From Rhodocyclus gracilis (GTDB lineage: Bacteria > Pseudomonadota > Gammaproteobacteria > Burkholderiales > Rhodocyclaceae), in the NCBI RefSeq assembly GCF_009617575.1, contig NZ_WIXJ01000007.1:62001-126000 (forward strand): a DNA stretch of 64,000 bases, given 5' to 3'. Each line of letters opens with the position of its first letter. Position 1 is the stretch's first letter. This document shows, piece by piece, positions 19,401-28,755 of this stretch. The notes below the pieces were generated by a model. That model was not told where the DNA came from and did not search any database. It worked only from the letters and a program-made list of their open reading frames with translations. Both the position numbers and the translations under genes were made by a program.

Positions 19401-20873
19401 ATGGCTGCGCTAACCCGCGAAGAAACCGAAGCCCTCATCCAGGAGGTGCTTGAGGTTTATCCCGAAAAGGCGAGAAAAGACCGTGCCAAGCACATCATGG
19501 TCAACGACGTCTCGCTGGAATCGTCCAAGAAGTGCATTACTTCCAACCGCAAGTCGCTGCCGGGCGTGATGACCATGCGCGGCTGCGCCTACGCCGGCTC
19601 GAAGGGCGTCGTCTGGGGGCCGATCAAGGACATGATCTCGATCTCCCACGGCCCCATCGGCTGCGGCCAGTACGCCCGTGGCGGACGCCGCAACTACTAT
19701 GTCGGCACCACCGGCATCGACTCCTTCTGCGAGATCAATTTCACGTCCGACTTTCAGGAAAAGGACATCGTCTTCGGCGGCGACAAGAAACTCGCCAAGC
19801 TGATCAGCGAAATCGAGATGCTATTCCCGCTCAACAAGGGCATCTCGATCCAGTCCGAATGCCCGGTCGGGCTGATCGGCGACGACATCGAAGCCGTCGC
19901 CAAGAAAGCCGCCGTCGAGATCGGCAAGCCGGTCGTGCCGGTGCGCTGCGAGGGCTTCCGTGGCGTTTCGCAATCGCTCGGCCACCACATCGCCAATGAC
20001 TCGGTGCGCGACTGGATCCTCTCCAACCGCGACGGTCAGGCCTTTGAAAAGACGCCGTACGACGTCGCCATCCTTGGCGACTACAACATCGGCGGCGACG
20101 CCTGGGCGTCGCGCATTCTGCTCGAAGAAATGGGCCTGCGCGTCGTCGCCCAGTGGTCCGGCGACGGCACGCTCGCCGAGATGGAGAACACCCCGAACGT
20201 CAAGCTGAACCTGCTGCACTGCTACCGTTCGATGAACTACATCTCGCGCCACATGGAAGAGAAGTACGGCATTCCGTGGATGGAATACAACTTCTTCGGC
20301 CCGACCAAGATCGCCGAAAGTCTGCGTGCCATCGCCGCGCACTTCGACGACCACATCAAGGAAGGCGCCGAGCGCGTCATCGCCAAGTACACGCCGCTGA
20401 TGAACGAGGTGATCGCCAAGTACAAGCCGCGCCTGCAGGGCAAGAAGGTGATGCTGTACGTCGGTGGCCTGCGCCCGCGTCACGTCGTCGGCGCCTACGA
20501 AGATCTCGGCATGGAAGTGGTCGGCACGGGCTACGAATTCGCCCACAACGACGACTACGACCGGACGATCAAGGAAATGGGCGATGCCACGCTGATTTAC
20601 GACGACGCGACCGGCCACGAACTCGACGAGTTCGTCAAAGCCATGAAGCCCGATCTGATCGGTTCCGGCATCAAGGAAAAGTACGTCTTCCACAAGATGG
20701 GCGTGCCCTTCCGCCAGCTCCACTCGTGGGACTACTCGGGGCCGTACCACGGCTACGACGGCTTCGCCATCTTCGCCCGCGACATGGACCTGACGCTGAA
20801 CAACCCCTGCTGGGGCCTGCTCAAGGCGCCGTGGAGCAAGGCCGCGCAGGAAGAACAGAAGCTGGTGGCGTAA
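19401..20873 (+). CDS. nifD: NifD, nitrogenase MoFe protein alpha subunit
   Basis: A 490-residue alpha subunit that holds FeMo-co. P-cluster ligands Cys62, Cys88 and Cys154 are present, as are the FeMo-co ligands Cys274 (HCYRSMNY) and His441 ([12 protein letters not shown]). This is the molybdenum type: length and context (nifEN, mod genes) exclude VnfD or AnfD. It starts 89 nt after nifH with GAGGAAAGGAA before the ATG. A hairpin follows before nifK. Confidence 0.99.
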   Translation: MAALTREETEALIQEVLEVYPEKARKDRAKHIMVNDVSLESSKKCITSNRKSLPGVMTMRGCAYAGSKGVVWGPIKDMISISHGPIGCGQYARGGRRNYYVGTTGIDSFCEINFTSDFQEKDIVFGGDKKLAKLISEIEMLFPLNKGISIQSECPVGLIGDDIEAVAKKAAVEIGKPVVPVRCEGFRGVSQSLGHHIANDSVRDWILSNRDGQAFEKTPYDVAILGDYNIGGDAWASRILLEEMGLRVVAQWSGDGTLAEMENTPNVKLNLLHCYRSMNYISRHMEEKYGIPWMEYNFFGPTKIAESLRAIAAHFDDHIKEGAERVIAKYTPLMNEVIAKYKPRLQGKKVMLYVGGLRPRHVVGAYEDLGMEVVGTGYEFAHNDDYDRTIKEMGDATLIYDDATGHELDEFVKAMKPDLIGSGIKEKYVFHKMGVPFRQLHSWDYSGPYHGYDGFAIFARDMDLTLNNPCWGLLKAPWSKAAQEEQKLVA

Positions 20874-20884
20874 GACAACGAGCA

Positions 20885-20918
20885 GGTGGGCGCGGCGTCA
20901 GTGCCGTCGCCGCCCACC
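20885..20918 (+). other. Intercistronic hairpin nifD-nifK
   Basis: GGTGGGC-GC-GGCG can pair with CGCCGCCCACC (two-base bulge, 10-nt loop) in the 100-nt nifD-nifK gap. It is a possible mRNA-stability or translation element. Confidence 0.5.
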
Positions 20919-20973
20919 GGTCAAGTGACACGCCCGCTGTCCACAGATTGGTGGCCGGGCCAAGGAGATGACG

Positions 20974-22542
20974 ATGCAAACCATAGACAAGATCAAGCCG
21001 TGCTACCCGCTGTTCCGGGCGGACGACTATCAGGACATGATCGCCCGCAAGCGCGGCACCTTCGAAGAGGCGCCGGGCAAGGACAAGGTCGCCGAGACCT
21101 TCGCCTGGACGACGACGCAGGAGTATCAGGATCTCAACTTCAAGCGCGAAGCGCTGACCATCAACCCGGCCAAGACCTGTCAGCCGCTTGGTTCCGCCCT
21201 GTGCGGTCTGGGCTTCAAGAAGACCATGGTCTACATCCACGGCTCGCAAGGCTGCGTCGCCTACTTCCGCACCTACTTCAACCGTCACTTCAAGGAGCCG
21301 ATTGCCTTCATCGCCGACTCGATGACGGAAGACGCCGCTGTCTTCGGCGGGCAGAAGAACATCCACGAAGGCCTCGCCAACGCCTCCAAGCTCTATGGCG
21401 CCGAGATGATCGCCGTGTCGACGACCTGCATCGCCGAGGTGATCGGCGACGACCTGAACGCCTTCATCAACAACGCCAAGAACGAAGGCTACATCGCCAA
21501 GGACTTCCCCGTTCCCTTTGCCCACACGCCGAGCTTTGTCGGCTCGCACGTGACCGGCTGGGACAACATGGAAGAAGGCATTCTCCGGTACTTCACGCTG
21601 AACACGATGGAAGGCAAGGCGCCGGGCAAGAACGGCAAGATCAACATCGTTCCCGGTTTCGAGACCTACCTCGGCAACTACCGCGTCATCAAGCGCATGC
21701 TGCGCGAGATGGGCGTCGAGTACACGATGCTCTCCGATCCGGAAGAGGTCCTCGACACACCGGCCGACGGTGAATTCCGCATGTACGCGGGCGGCACGAC
21801 GATGGACGAGGTGAAGGATGCGCCGAACGCCATCACCACCGTTCTGCTGCAACCGCTCGGCCTCGACAAGACCAAGAAGTTCGTCGAGACGACGTGGAAC
21901 CACGAGGTGCCGAAGCTCAACATCCCGATGGGCGTTGCCTGGACAGACGAATGGCTGATGAAGATCGCCGAGCTGACGGGCAAGGAAATTCCGCCCTCGC
22001 TGACGCTCGAACGCGGCCGTCTGCTCGACATGATGACCGACTCGCACGCCTGGCTGCACGGCAAGAAGATGGCGGTCTACGGCGACCCCGACTTCACCCT
22101 CGGCATGGTCAAGGTGCTGCTCGAATTCGGCATCGAGCCGACACACATCGTCAGCACCAACGGTGGCAAGCGCTGGGACAAGGCGATGAAGAAGCTGCTC
22201 GAAAGCTCGCCCTACGGCGCCTCCGCCAAGACCTATCCGGGCGCCGACCTGTGGCACCTGCGCAGCCTGTGCTTCACCGACAAGCCGGACTTCATCATCG
22301 GCAGCAGCTACGGCAAGTACATCCAGCGCGACACGCTGCACAAGGGCCGCGAGTTCGAGGTGCCGCTGATCCGCATCGGCTTCCCGATCTTCGACCGTCA
22401 CCACCTGCACCGCATGACGACGCTGGGCTACGAGGGCGCGATGTACATCCTCACCACGCTGACCAACGCCGTGCTGGAACGGCTCGACGACGAAACGCGC
22501 GGCATGGGCACCACCGACTACAACCACGACCTCGTCCGCTGA
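20974..22542 (+). CDS. nifK: NifK, nitrogenase MoFe protein beta subunit
   Basis: A 522-residue beta subunit. P-cluster ligands Cys69 (KTCQPLG), Cys94 (SQGCVAYFR) and Cys152 (TTCIAEV) are in place. The protein follows the Azotobacter NifK pattern end to end, including the terminal TDYNHDLVR. Two in-frame ATGs exist. The second, at 20974, is preferred because AAGGAG lies six bases before it, whereas that motif abuts the ATG at 20968. Confidence 0.99.
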   Translation: MQTIDKIKPCYPLFRADDYQDMIARKRGTFEEAPGKDKVAETFAWTTTQEYQDLNFKREALTINPAKTCQPLGSALCGLGFKKTMVYIHGSQGCVAYFRTYFNRHFKEPIAFIADSMTEDAAVFGGQKNIHEGLANASKLYGAEMIAVSTTCIAEVIGDDLNAFINNAKNEGYIAKDFPVPFAHTPSFVGSHVTGWDNMEEGILRYFTLNTMEGKAPGKNGKINIVPGFETYLGNYRVIKRMLREMGVEYTMLSDPEEVLDTPADGEFRMYAGGTTMDEVKDAPNAITTVLLQPLGLDKTKKFVETTWNHEVPKLNIPMGVAWTDEWLMKIAELTGKEIPPSLTLERGRLLDMMTDSHAWLHGKKMAVYGDPDFTLGMVKVLLEFGIEPTHIVSTNGGKRWDKAMKKLLESSPYGASAKTYPGADLWHLRSLCFTDKPDFIIGSSYGKYIQRDTLHKGREFEVPLIRIGFPIFDRHHLHRMTTLGYEGAMYILTTLTNAVLERLDDETRGMGTTDYNHDLVR

Positions 22543-22549
22543 CGAAAGG

Positions 22550-22576
22550 GGCGGCGCGGATTTCCCCCGCGCCGCC
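22550..22576 (+). other. Intercistronic hairpin nifK-nifT
   Basis: A perfect 10-bp stem GGCGGCGCGG/CCGCGCCGCC with a 7-nt loop starts 8 nt after the nifK stop. There is no T-run. It is well placed to protect the nifHDK message or lower transcription into nifT and beyond. Confidence 0.6.
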
Positions 22577-22603
22577 TCGCCAGGAAAAGGCAGGAGAAAG
22601 CGC

Positions 22604-22825
22604 ATGGCGAACATCATGATTCGCAGGAACGACAAGGGCTACGTCTTCTACATGCCCAAGCGCGACATCGAGGACAGCATCCTCTCGATGGAATTCGATA
22701 CCCCCGAAAAATGGGGCGGCGAAATCCGTCTCGGCAACGGCGGCGTCTATTTCATCGAACCGCAGGCCGCTCCGGCGCGCCTGCCCATTTCCGTCCGGGC
22801 CAAACGGCTCGACGGCGTTGAGTAA
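22604..22825 (+). CDS. nifT: NifT/FixU family protein
   Basis: A small protein (73 aa) with the family opening MANIMIRRNDKGYVFYMPKRDIE and the central WGGEIRLGNG. NifT follows nifK in many diazotrophs. It is usually dispensable and its function is unknown. The start has GGAGAAAG upstream. It is followed by a ferredoxin gene 20 nt on. Confidence 0.96.
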   Translation: MANIMIRRNDKGYVFYMPKRDIEDSILSMEFDTPEKWGGEIRLGNGGVYFIEPQAAPARLPISVRAKRLDGVE

Positions 22826-22845
22826 CCCGGCATAGGAGAACCATC

Positions 22846-23043
22846 ATGGCCATGAAAATCGTACAAGCGGAATGCACCTCCTGCGGCGACTGCGCGACGG
22901 TCTGCCCGACCCAGTCGATCACCGAAAAGAGCGGCATCTTCAAGATCAACAAGGACACGTGCACCGAATGCGAAGGCGATGCCGATACGCCGCGCTGTGT
23001 CGACACCTGCCCGTCCGGCGACACCTGCATCGTCTATCTCTGA
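22846..23043 (+). CDS. 2[4Fe-4S] ferredoxin between nifT and nafY
   Basis: A 65-residue ferredoxin. Cluster one is Cys10/13/16/20 and cluster two Cys39/42/51/55, with the C-x2-C-x8-C-x3-C spacing of the FdxN group. It is more compact than the nifB-linked FdxN at 10601 and lacks the long tail, so the two probably serve different partners. It is a likely electron donor to nitrogenase or to cofactor synthesis. The gene is 20 nt after nifT and 13 nt before nafY. Confidence 0.93.
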   Translation: MAMKIVQAECTSCGDCATVCPTQSITEKSGIFKINKDTCTECEGDADTPRCVDTCPSGDTCIVYL

Positions 23044-23056
23044 GCGGGAGAGCATC

Positions 23057-23782
23057 ATGAGCCCGTCCATGACACGCGAAGCGGCCCTGCGCATCGCCCT
23101 GGCCGCCCGCGAACTGCCGGCCGTCGGCGCCGCCTCGCTGGTCACCGCCATCGTCGGACGCCTTGGCCTGCCGCTGACGGAACTACGGCTGACGGCGATG
23201 ACGGTGGACGATCTGCGCGAAATCCTCGCCGGTGACCACGCCGACGAAAACTGTGTCGTCGGCGTCAGCGCCGATGCCCTGAAGCGCGCCGTGCGCTGTC
23301 TGTGGGGCGAAGGCGTCAGCGGCAGCGACCTGCCGCCGCTCGACGGGCTCGCCGGCGACGCTGCGCCGGGCTCCATCCGCGTCGCCTGCGCCTCCAACCA
23401 TGACGAGCTGCTCGACGGGCATTTCGGCTCCTGCGAACGCTTCCTGATCTATCAGGTATCGCCGTCGGATATCCGCCTGATCGCCGTCCGCCCCACGCTC
23501 GAAGCCGACGCCGCCGAGGACCGCAACCTGTCGCGCGCCGCCCTGATCGGCGACTGCCAGCTCGGCTACTTCCAGTCGATTGGTGGCCCCGCCGCCGCCA
23601 AGGTAGTGCGCGCCGGCGTGCATCCGGTGAAGGTGGCGCAAGGCGGCGAAGCGCGCGCCGTGCTTGGCCGCCTGCAACAGGCGCTGCAAACGCCGCCGCC
23701 CTGGCTGGCGAAGGTCATGGGCGTCACCGCCGCCTCGCTCACTCCCTTCCGCGAACTGCTCGAACACGGAGAAGCATCATGA
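23057..23782 (+). CDS. nafY: NafY/NifY-type nitrogenase accessory protein
   Basis: A 241-residue protein with two parts. The N-terminal helical domain (about 1-110) resembles the apo-MoFe-binding domain of NafY. The C-terminal NifX-like domain (about 115-225) has DGHFGSCERFLIYQV, where the His corresponds to the FeMo-co-binding His of NafY. The expected role is to hold apo-NifDK open and pass in FeMo-co. NifY is a close alternative name. The ATG at 23057 has GGGAGAG upstream. Its stop overlaps the next gene (ATGA). Confidence 0.88.
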   Translation: MSPSMTREAALRIALAARELPAVGAASLVTAIVGRLGLPLTELRLTAMTVDDLREILAGDHADENCVVGVSADALKRAVRCLWGEGVSGSDLPPLDGLAGDAAPGSIRVACASNHDELLDGHFGSCERFLIYQVSPSDIRLIAVRPTLEADAAEDRNLSRAALIGDCQLGYFQSIGGPAAAKVVRAGVHPVKVAQGGEARAVLGRLQQALQTPPPWLAKVMGVTAASLTPFRELLEHGEAS

Positions 23783-24063
23783 TCGACGATGCCGTCCTGC
23801 ACGGCGTCCTCGCGACAGTCGCCGGCGCGCGTGGCCCGGCCGCCTGTGGCGACGGGCTCGCCCACCTCCTGCGCGAACGCTTTCCCGGCCTCCACAACAT
23901 CACCGTCTGCGCCGACGACGACACGCCCGCCCGCCTGTCGCCGGCCGCCAGCAATGAGGTCTGCTCGCTCTACTTCGTCAGCGCCGGCGAACACTGCCTG
24001 TCGCTCACCACCGACCCCGCCAGCGCCAGCGGCCTCGTCGTCGCCCTGCATGATGAAGACTGA
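23779..24063 (+). CDS. Unrecognised small nif-linked protein
   Basis: A 94-residue protein that I do not recognise. It starts inside the nafY stop (ATGA), so it is translationally coupled to nafY. There are no membrane segments. Three Cys (in GPAACGDG, ITVCADD and NEVCSLYF, with a fourth in GEHCLSL) are spread without a classic cluster motif. Small genes in this slot downstream of nifY occur in other diazotrophs, so a role in cofactor delivery is possible but unproven. Confidence 0.75.
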   Translation: MIDDAVLHGVLATVAGARGPAACGDGLAHLLRERFPGLHNITVCADDDTPARLSPAASNEVCSLYFVSAGEHCLSLTTDPASASGLVVALHDED

Positions 24064-24214
24064 GCCGACCCTCCTTCGCGCTGCCGCACGGCCGGGCGCT
24101 GCGGGCGCGTCAGTGGCAGCGCATGCAAGGGACGCAACAGCCGCCGCGAGCGCCGCACGCACGCTTTTCCGCAGCCCGGCAACGCCCCGTTTTTTTCTCC
24201 GGAAGTAAAACACC

Positions 24215-25228
24215 ATGCCTGCTCTTCTCGACACGCCCGACCTGCGCACACTTGCCGACGCCATCGACGACAGCTGCGTCATGCTCTCCGCGCAGCAAGG
24301 CGGCCTACCGACGCCGGGAGCCTCGCAGACGCTGGCACGTCAGCTCGCCGAAACGCTGGCGCGACTGGTGCCCGGCGTGCGCTTTCGCGAGGCTCTGACA
24401 CGTGGCGGCTGGTACCGGCTGGGCAGCGTCATCGATGGCAACGGCGAGCGCGTGGCGGCACAACTCGGACGCTGGGCCGAGGACGCACTGGCAAGCCACG
24501 GCGGCGACCTGCACGCCCTCGCCGACGATTGCGCGGCGCGCGGCCTGCGCGCGACATGCCTGAACGGCAAGACGCACTACTGGGTCGCACAGATCGGCCC
24601 GGCGGCCACCGACATGCTGCAACTGGAAATCGAAGAATTGCAGGAAGTGGTCAGCCATGTGCTGGTCGACGACGACGCCCCGTCGCAGCCGACCAGCCTC
24701 GAAGAGCTGATCGATCCCGGCGAAGACACGGCGCGCCTCAATCTGCCCATCGGCGCACCGTTCTACTCGCTGCGCCGGCTCGCCCATGTCGGCGACTTTC
24801 TCGCCACCCTGCGCGCGCAAAAGCCGCAGCCTCAGGCTGTGCATCGCTTCATCGACGACTGGCAGCGTTCGAGTGCCGGCGCCAGCACGCTCTTCTCGAC
24901 TCACTGGCTGCTGGCGCTGCGCGAGTACGTCGACCGCTACCATCAGACGATCTACCAGGCCCGTCCTCTGGCCGCCGCCGGAAAGGGCGCCCCCACCTTC
25001 GCCAGCTGCGTCGGCATGCGCGGACGCGCGCTACAGGAGGCGCTGACCGCCTTCGACCGGCAGGCCGGTTACCCGATGGCCTGGTTTTTTCACACCCTGA
25101 CGAGCAAGGCCGTGCCTCTCGCAGTCACCGTCGCTGTCGTCGAAGACATGCACGCCGGCTTCCACTACCTGCCGCAGCGCGATCTCGACGTCGTCACCGA
25201 CAGCCTGCACCGCCCCTACAGCTTCTAG
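24215..25228 (+). CDS. Unrecognised nif-linked protein, 337 aa
   Basis: A soluble 337-residue protein that I cannot place in a family. The N-terminal half contains KTHYWVAQIGPAATDML followed by an acidic helix-rich stretch (IEELQEVV, DDDAP). The C-terminal half is aromatic-rich (STHWLLALREYVDRYHQTIY, YPMAWFFHTL, FHYLPQRDLD). There is no signal peptide, no membrane helix and no Cys cluster motif. Codon use matches its neighbours. GGAAG precedes the ATG. The 151-nt gap before it has no proper sigma54 element, so it is probably read through from nifH. nifQ begins 12 nt after its stop. Confidence 0.75.
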   Translation: MPALLDTPDLRTLADAIDDSCVMLSAQQGGLPTPGASQTLARQLAETLARLVPGVRFREALTRGGWYRLGSVIDGNGERVAAQLGRWAEDALASHGGDLHALADDCAARGLRATCLNGKTHYWVAQIGPAATDMLQLEIEELQEVVSHVLVDDDAPSQPTSLEELIDPGEDTARLNLPIGAPFYSLRRLAHVGDFLATLRAQKPQPQAVHRFIDDWQRSSAGASTLFSTHWLLALREYVDRYHQTIYQARPLAAAGKGAPTFASCVGMRGRALQEALTAFDRQAGYPMAWFFHTLTSKAVPLAVTVAVVEDMHAGFHYLPQRDLDVVTDSLHRPYSF

Positions 25229-25240
25229 CGAGGAGGCCCC

Positions 25241-26041
25241 GTGGCGTACTCACTCCACTCCCCACGACACGCGCCGCGATCCGCGTCGCTCCGCGCTGCG
25301 CCTATTCTCGCTGCGCCACTTCTCCCCGCACCGCTTGTCGCGACATCCATTCACGCAGTCCCTCCCGCCTCGCCCGCGCGCGCAGCGACGCAGCCCCCCC
25401 ACCGCCACGCCAGCGAGCCGCTGCCGAAGACGTTGCCGGAGCAGCAGCCAGAAACACTGCCGGAATCACTACGTCACGCACTCATCGGTGTCATTCGCGC
25501 CGGCATCGCCGCGCAGCGCACGCCGCCGATCCGCGGCCTCGCCCCGGCGAGTTGGCACCGCCTGCTGCAAGCACTGGCGCTCGACGAGGCATCGCTGGCA
25601 CGCCCGCCGTCGGCGGACGCGGCAACCCCGGCGGCGAGTCCCCTCGCCCCCGATGAAACGACGCGCCTCCGTGCCGCAACGCGCGCGATCGAAGCGGCGG
25701 AAAAATTCAACGAATGCGATGAATTCGACGAACTGCTCGAACTGCTCCTCGCGCAAGGCCAATCGCCCAGCGAGGCGCAGGCTTGGCTCGCCTATGCGAT
25801 GGCCTCGGCGGCGATGGGCGAAAACCACCTCTGGCAGGACATGGGGCTCCCCAGCCGCGATGCGCTGTCGGCGCTGATGGCCGAATACTTCCCGGCGCTC
25901 TACGCCGCCAACAGCGGCAACATGAAATGGAAGAAGTTTTTTTACCGCCAGCTCTGCGCCCGTGCCGGCATCCCGATCTGCAAGTCGCCGCACTGCGCCG
26001 ACTGCCACGACTATTCCCTCTGTTTCGCGCCGGAAAACTGA
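25241..26041 (+). CDS. nifQ: NifQ, molybdenum donor for FeMo-co synthesis
   Basis: A 266-residue protein. Its C-terminus has the NifQ signature C-x4-C-x2-C-x5-C (Cys247, 252, 255, 261), which binds a Mo-Fe-S cluster and hands Mo to NifEN/NifH. The conserved NSGNMKWKKFFYRQLC lies just before it. The first 70 residues are Ala/Pro/Arg-rich and not conserved. The GTG at 25241 has GAGGAGG upstream, so this extension is probably translated, although a later start is possible. The mod genes 0.5 kb downstream fit its role. Confidence 0.94.
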   Translation: MAYSLHSPRHAPRSASLRAAPILAAPLLPAPLVATSIHAVPPASPARAATQPPHRHASEPLPKTLPEQQPETLPESLRHALIGVIRAGIAAQRTPPIRGLAPASWHRLLQALALDEASLARPPSADAATPAASPLAPDETTRLRAATRAIEAAEKFNECDEFDELLELLLAQGQSPSEAQAWLAYAMASAAMGENHLWQDMGLPSRDALSALMAEYFPALYAANSGNMKWKKFFYRQLCARAGIPICKSPHCADCHDYSLCFAPEN

Positions 26042-26061
26042 AGCCCGCGCGCCGCCACGCC

Positions 26062-26484
26062 ATGGACAAGACCCCCATACACCACACGCAGGACGCGGTC
26101 TGGCACAGCCACTTCCGGGCGCCGCGACGTCCGGCGCGCGACACACAGGACGTGCGCTGGCAGGACGACCTGCCGCCGGCGTACAAGGATCTGGTAATCG
26201 TCCCCCTGCGCTTCGAGATCCTGCACGAGTACGAAATTCTGGCGAACCGCACCAACGGCTACGACGAGAACGAGCAGGCGTGCTACTGCGCCTATCGCTT
26301 CGTTCTGACGAGCCTGCGCTCGGACGACGACGAAATGTTCTACGAAGAGCCGACCTACGCCGAAACGACCGTCGCCTGGCGCATGCGCGACGAGCGCTGG
26401 CTGATCTACCGGCAGATCGTCGGCAATTACGCGCTCGGCGTCGCCCATCGCTTCTACTCCCTGAGCAATACGATGCCGCGCTGA
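26062..26484 (+). CDS. Unrecognised small protein after nifQ
   Basis: A 140-residue protein, not recognised. It is rich in Tyr, Trp, Asp and Glu (ILHEYEILANRTNGYDENEQ; DDDEMFYEEPTYAETT) with no Cys motif except ACYCAY. The C-terminal half looks like a compact beta-rich domain. It starts 20 nt after nifQ and ends before the mod promoter region, so it looks like the last gene of the nifHDK-to-nifQ run. Confidence 0.72.
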   Translation: MDKTPIHHTQDAVWHSHFRAPRRPARDTQDVRWQDDLPPAYKDLVIVPLRFEILHEYEILANRTNGYDENEQACYCAYRFVLTSLRSDDDEMFYEEPTYAETTVAWRMRDERWLIYRQIVGNYALGVAHRFYSLSNTMPR

Positions 26485-26531
26485 ACGAGCGCGGAAAATA
26501 AAAAGATTCCGCTTTACCCGCTACCCCGTCG

Positions 26532-26560
26532 GGTTATAAATTCACCCATCCGTTATATAG
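26532..26560 (+). promoter_or_regulatory. Possible modE promoter / ModE-type half sites
   Basis: Two copies of GTTATA (GGTTATAAA and CGTTATATAG) lie 20 nt apart just before modE. CGTTATATA resembles the ModE operator half site, and TATAAA or TATATA could also serve as a -10 box. No full inverted operator is seen. Confidence 0.35.
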
Positions 26561-26583
26561 AAAACACTACAAAGGAATACGCG

Positions 26584-27399
26584 GTGACGACATCGTCCTC
26601 GTCGAAACTCGTCGGCAAACTCGCCGTCGAGACCGAGTTTGGCAACTTCCTTGGCGATACCCGCATCCGTCTGCTCGAAGCCATCGGCCAGCATGGCTCG
26701 ATCACGCAGGCCGCGAAGACCGTGCCGATCTCCTACAAAGCCGCCTGGGACGCCGTCGACGCCATGAACAACCTCGCCGAACAGCCGCTCGTCGAACGCT
26801 CGGCCGGCGGCCGCCACGGCGGCGGCACCCGGCTGACCGACTACGGACGCCGCTTGGTGGCGCTCTATCGGGCGATGGAAGTCGAATATCAGGACACCCT
26901 CGACCGCCTCTCCGAAAAACTCGGCGAAGGCGGCGATGTGGCGCAATTTCGCACTCTGCTGCGCCGCATGCAGATGAAGACCAGCGCGCGCAACCAGTTC
27001 GTCGGCCCGGTCTCGGCACTGCGCGAAGGCGCCGTCAACTTCGAAGTCTCGCTGCGTTTTGACGGCAATCAGGAAATCACCGCCATGATCACCCGCGAGA
27101 GCGCCGAAAACCTCGGACTCGCCATCGGCCGCGAAGTCCACGCCTTCGTCAAGGCGCAGTCGGTGATCCTGATGACGGAGCCGGCGGCGCGCACCTCGGC
27201 GCGCAACCATCTCTGGGGAACGGTCGCGCGTATCCACGAAGGCGCCGTGAATTCAGAAATCACGCTGGCCCTCCCCGGCGGCCGCAACGTCACCGCCATC
27301 GTCACCCGCGACAGCGTCGCCGCGCTGGCCCTGCACGAAGGCGCCGACGCCTGCGCCGTCATCAACGCCGCCAGCGTCCTGCTCGCCACCTTTGACTAA
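26584..27399 (+). CDS. modE: ModE, molybdate-responsive transcription regulator
   Basis: A 271-residue regulator. The N-terminal winged helix (about 10-125) has GSITQAAKTVPISYKAAWDA. Two tandem Mop (TOBE-like) molybdate-binding domains follow, each opening with a SARNQ/SARNH motif (about 133 and 205). When loaded with molybdate, ModE normally represses mod and can affect nif. The GTG start has AAAGGAAT upstream. It heads the mod block, in the same direction as nif. Confidence 0.95.
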   Translation: MTTSSSSKLVGKLAVETEFGNFLGDTRIRLLEAIGQHGSITQAAKTVPISYKAAWDAVDAMNNLAEQPLVERSAGGRHGGGTRLTDYGRRLVALYRAMEVEYQDTLDRLSEKLGEGGDVAQFRTLLRRMQMKTSARNQFVGPVSALREGAVNFEVSLRFDGNQEITAMITRESAENLGLAIGREVHAFVKAQSVILMTEPAARTSARNHLWGTVARIHEGAVNSEITLALPGGRNVTAIVTRDSVAALALHEGADACAVINAASVLLATFD

Positions 27400-28293
<894 letters not shown>

Positions 28294-28371
28294 ACGCTGC
28301 CAACACCACTGAACGACGGCAAAGGCGCCGGGGGCACCCGCCCGGCGTCCCTGCCGCCCTAGGGTTTCCCC

Positions 28372-28755
28372 ATGAAGATCGCTATCGCCACCCGCCATTT
28401 CGCGACGATTGCCCGCCACGCCGGGCAGACGCGCGAATGGCTGCTCTACGACTGCCTGCCAACGCAGGCGCCGCCCGCTCCCGAACGCATCGAACTGGCG
28501 CGCGAGCAGGTGATTCACCATTTCAGCGGAGAAGGCCCGCACCCGCTGGATGGCGCCGAACTCATCATCGCCGCCAGCGCCGGCGACGGCTTCGTACGCC
28601 ACATGGCCAAACGCGGCGCCCGCGTCCTGCTGACCGCCGAAAGCGATCCCCTGCACGCCGTGACGAAGGTGCTGGCCGGCGAAGAACTCGCCGCGCCGCG
28701 TGCCGACGTCACGCGGGTGCTGTGCGCACTGCACGACGTTTTTTCCCGCCACTGA
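28372..28755 (+). CDS. NifX/NifB C-terminal-like cofactor-binding protein in the mod cluster
   Basis: A 127-residue single-domain protein of the NifX-like (dinitrogenase Fe-Mo cofactor biosynthesis) fold. It opens MKIAIATRHFATIARHAGQTREWLLYD, with His where the family usually places a cofactor or metal ligand, and ends TRVLCALHDVF. It may bind Mo, FeMo-co or a precursor. Its stop overlaps the modD start (TGATG), so it is part of the mod operon, an unusual place for a NifX-like gene. Confidence 0.78.
   Translation: MKIAIATRHFATIARHAGQTREWLLYDCLPTQAPPAPERIELAREQVIHHFSGEGPHPLDGAELIIAASAGDGFVRHMAKRGARVLLTAESDPLHAVTKVLAGEELAAPRADVTRVLCALHDVFSRH

Noticed and set aside
19401-22542. Alternative (V or Fe) nitrogenase
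   Set aside because: There is no delta subunit gene, and NifDK length, ligands and the nifEN/mod context fit the molybdenum enzyme.
24114-24127. TGGCAGCGCATGCA before the 337-aa gene, resembling a sigma54 promoter
   Set aside because: The GG and GC are 8 nt apart instead of 10 and there is no NifA site nearby.
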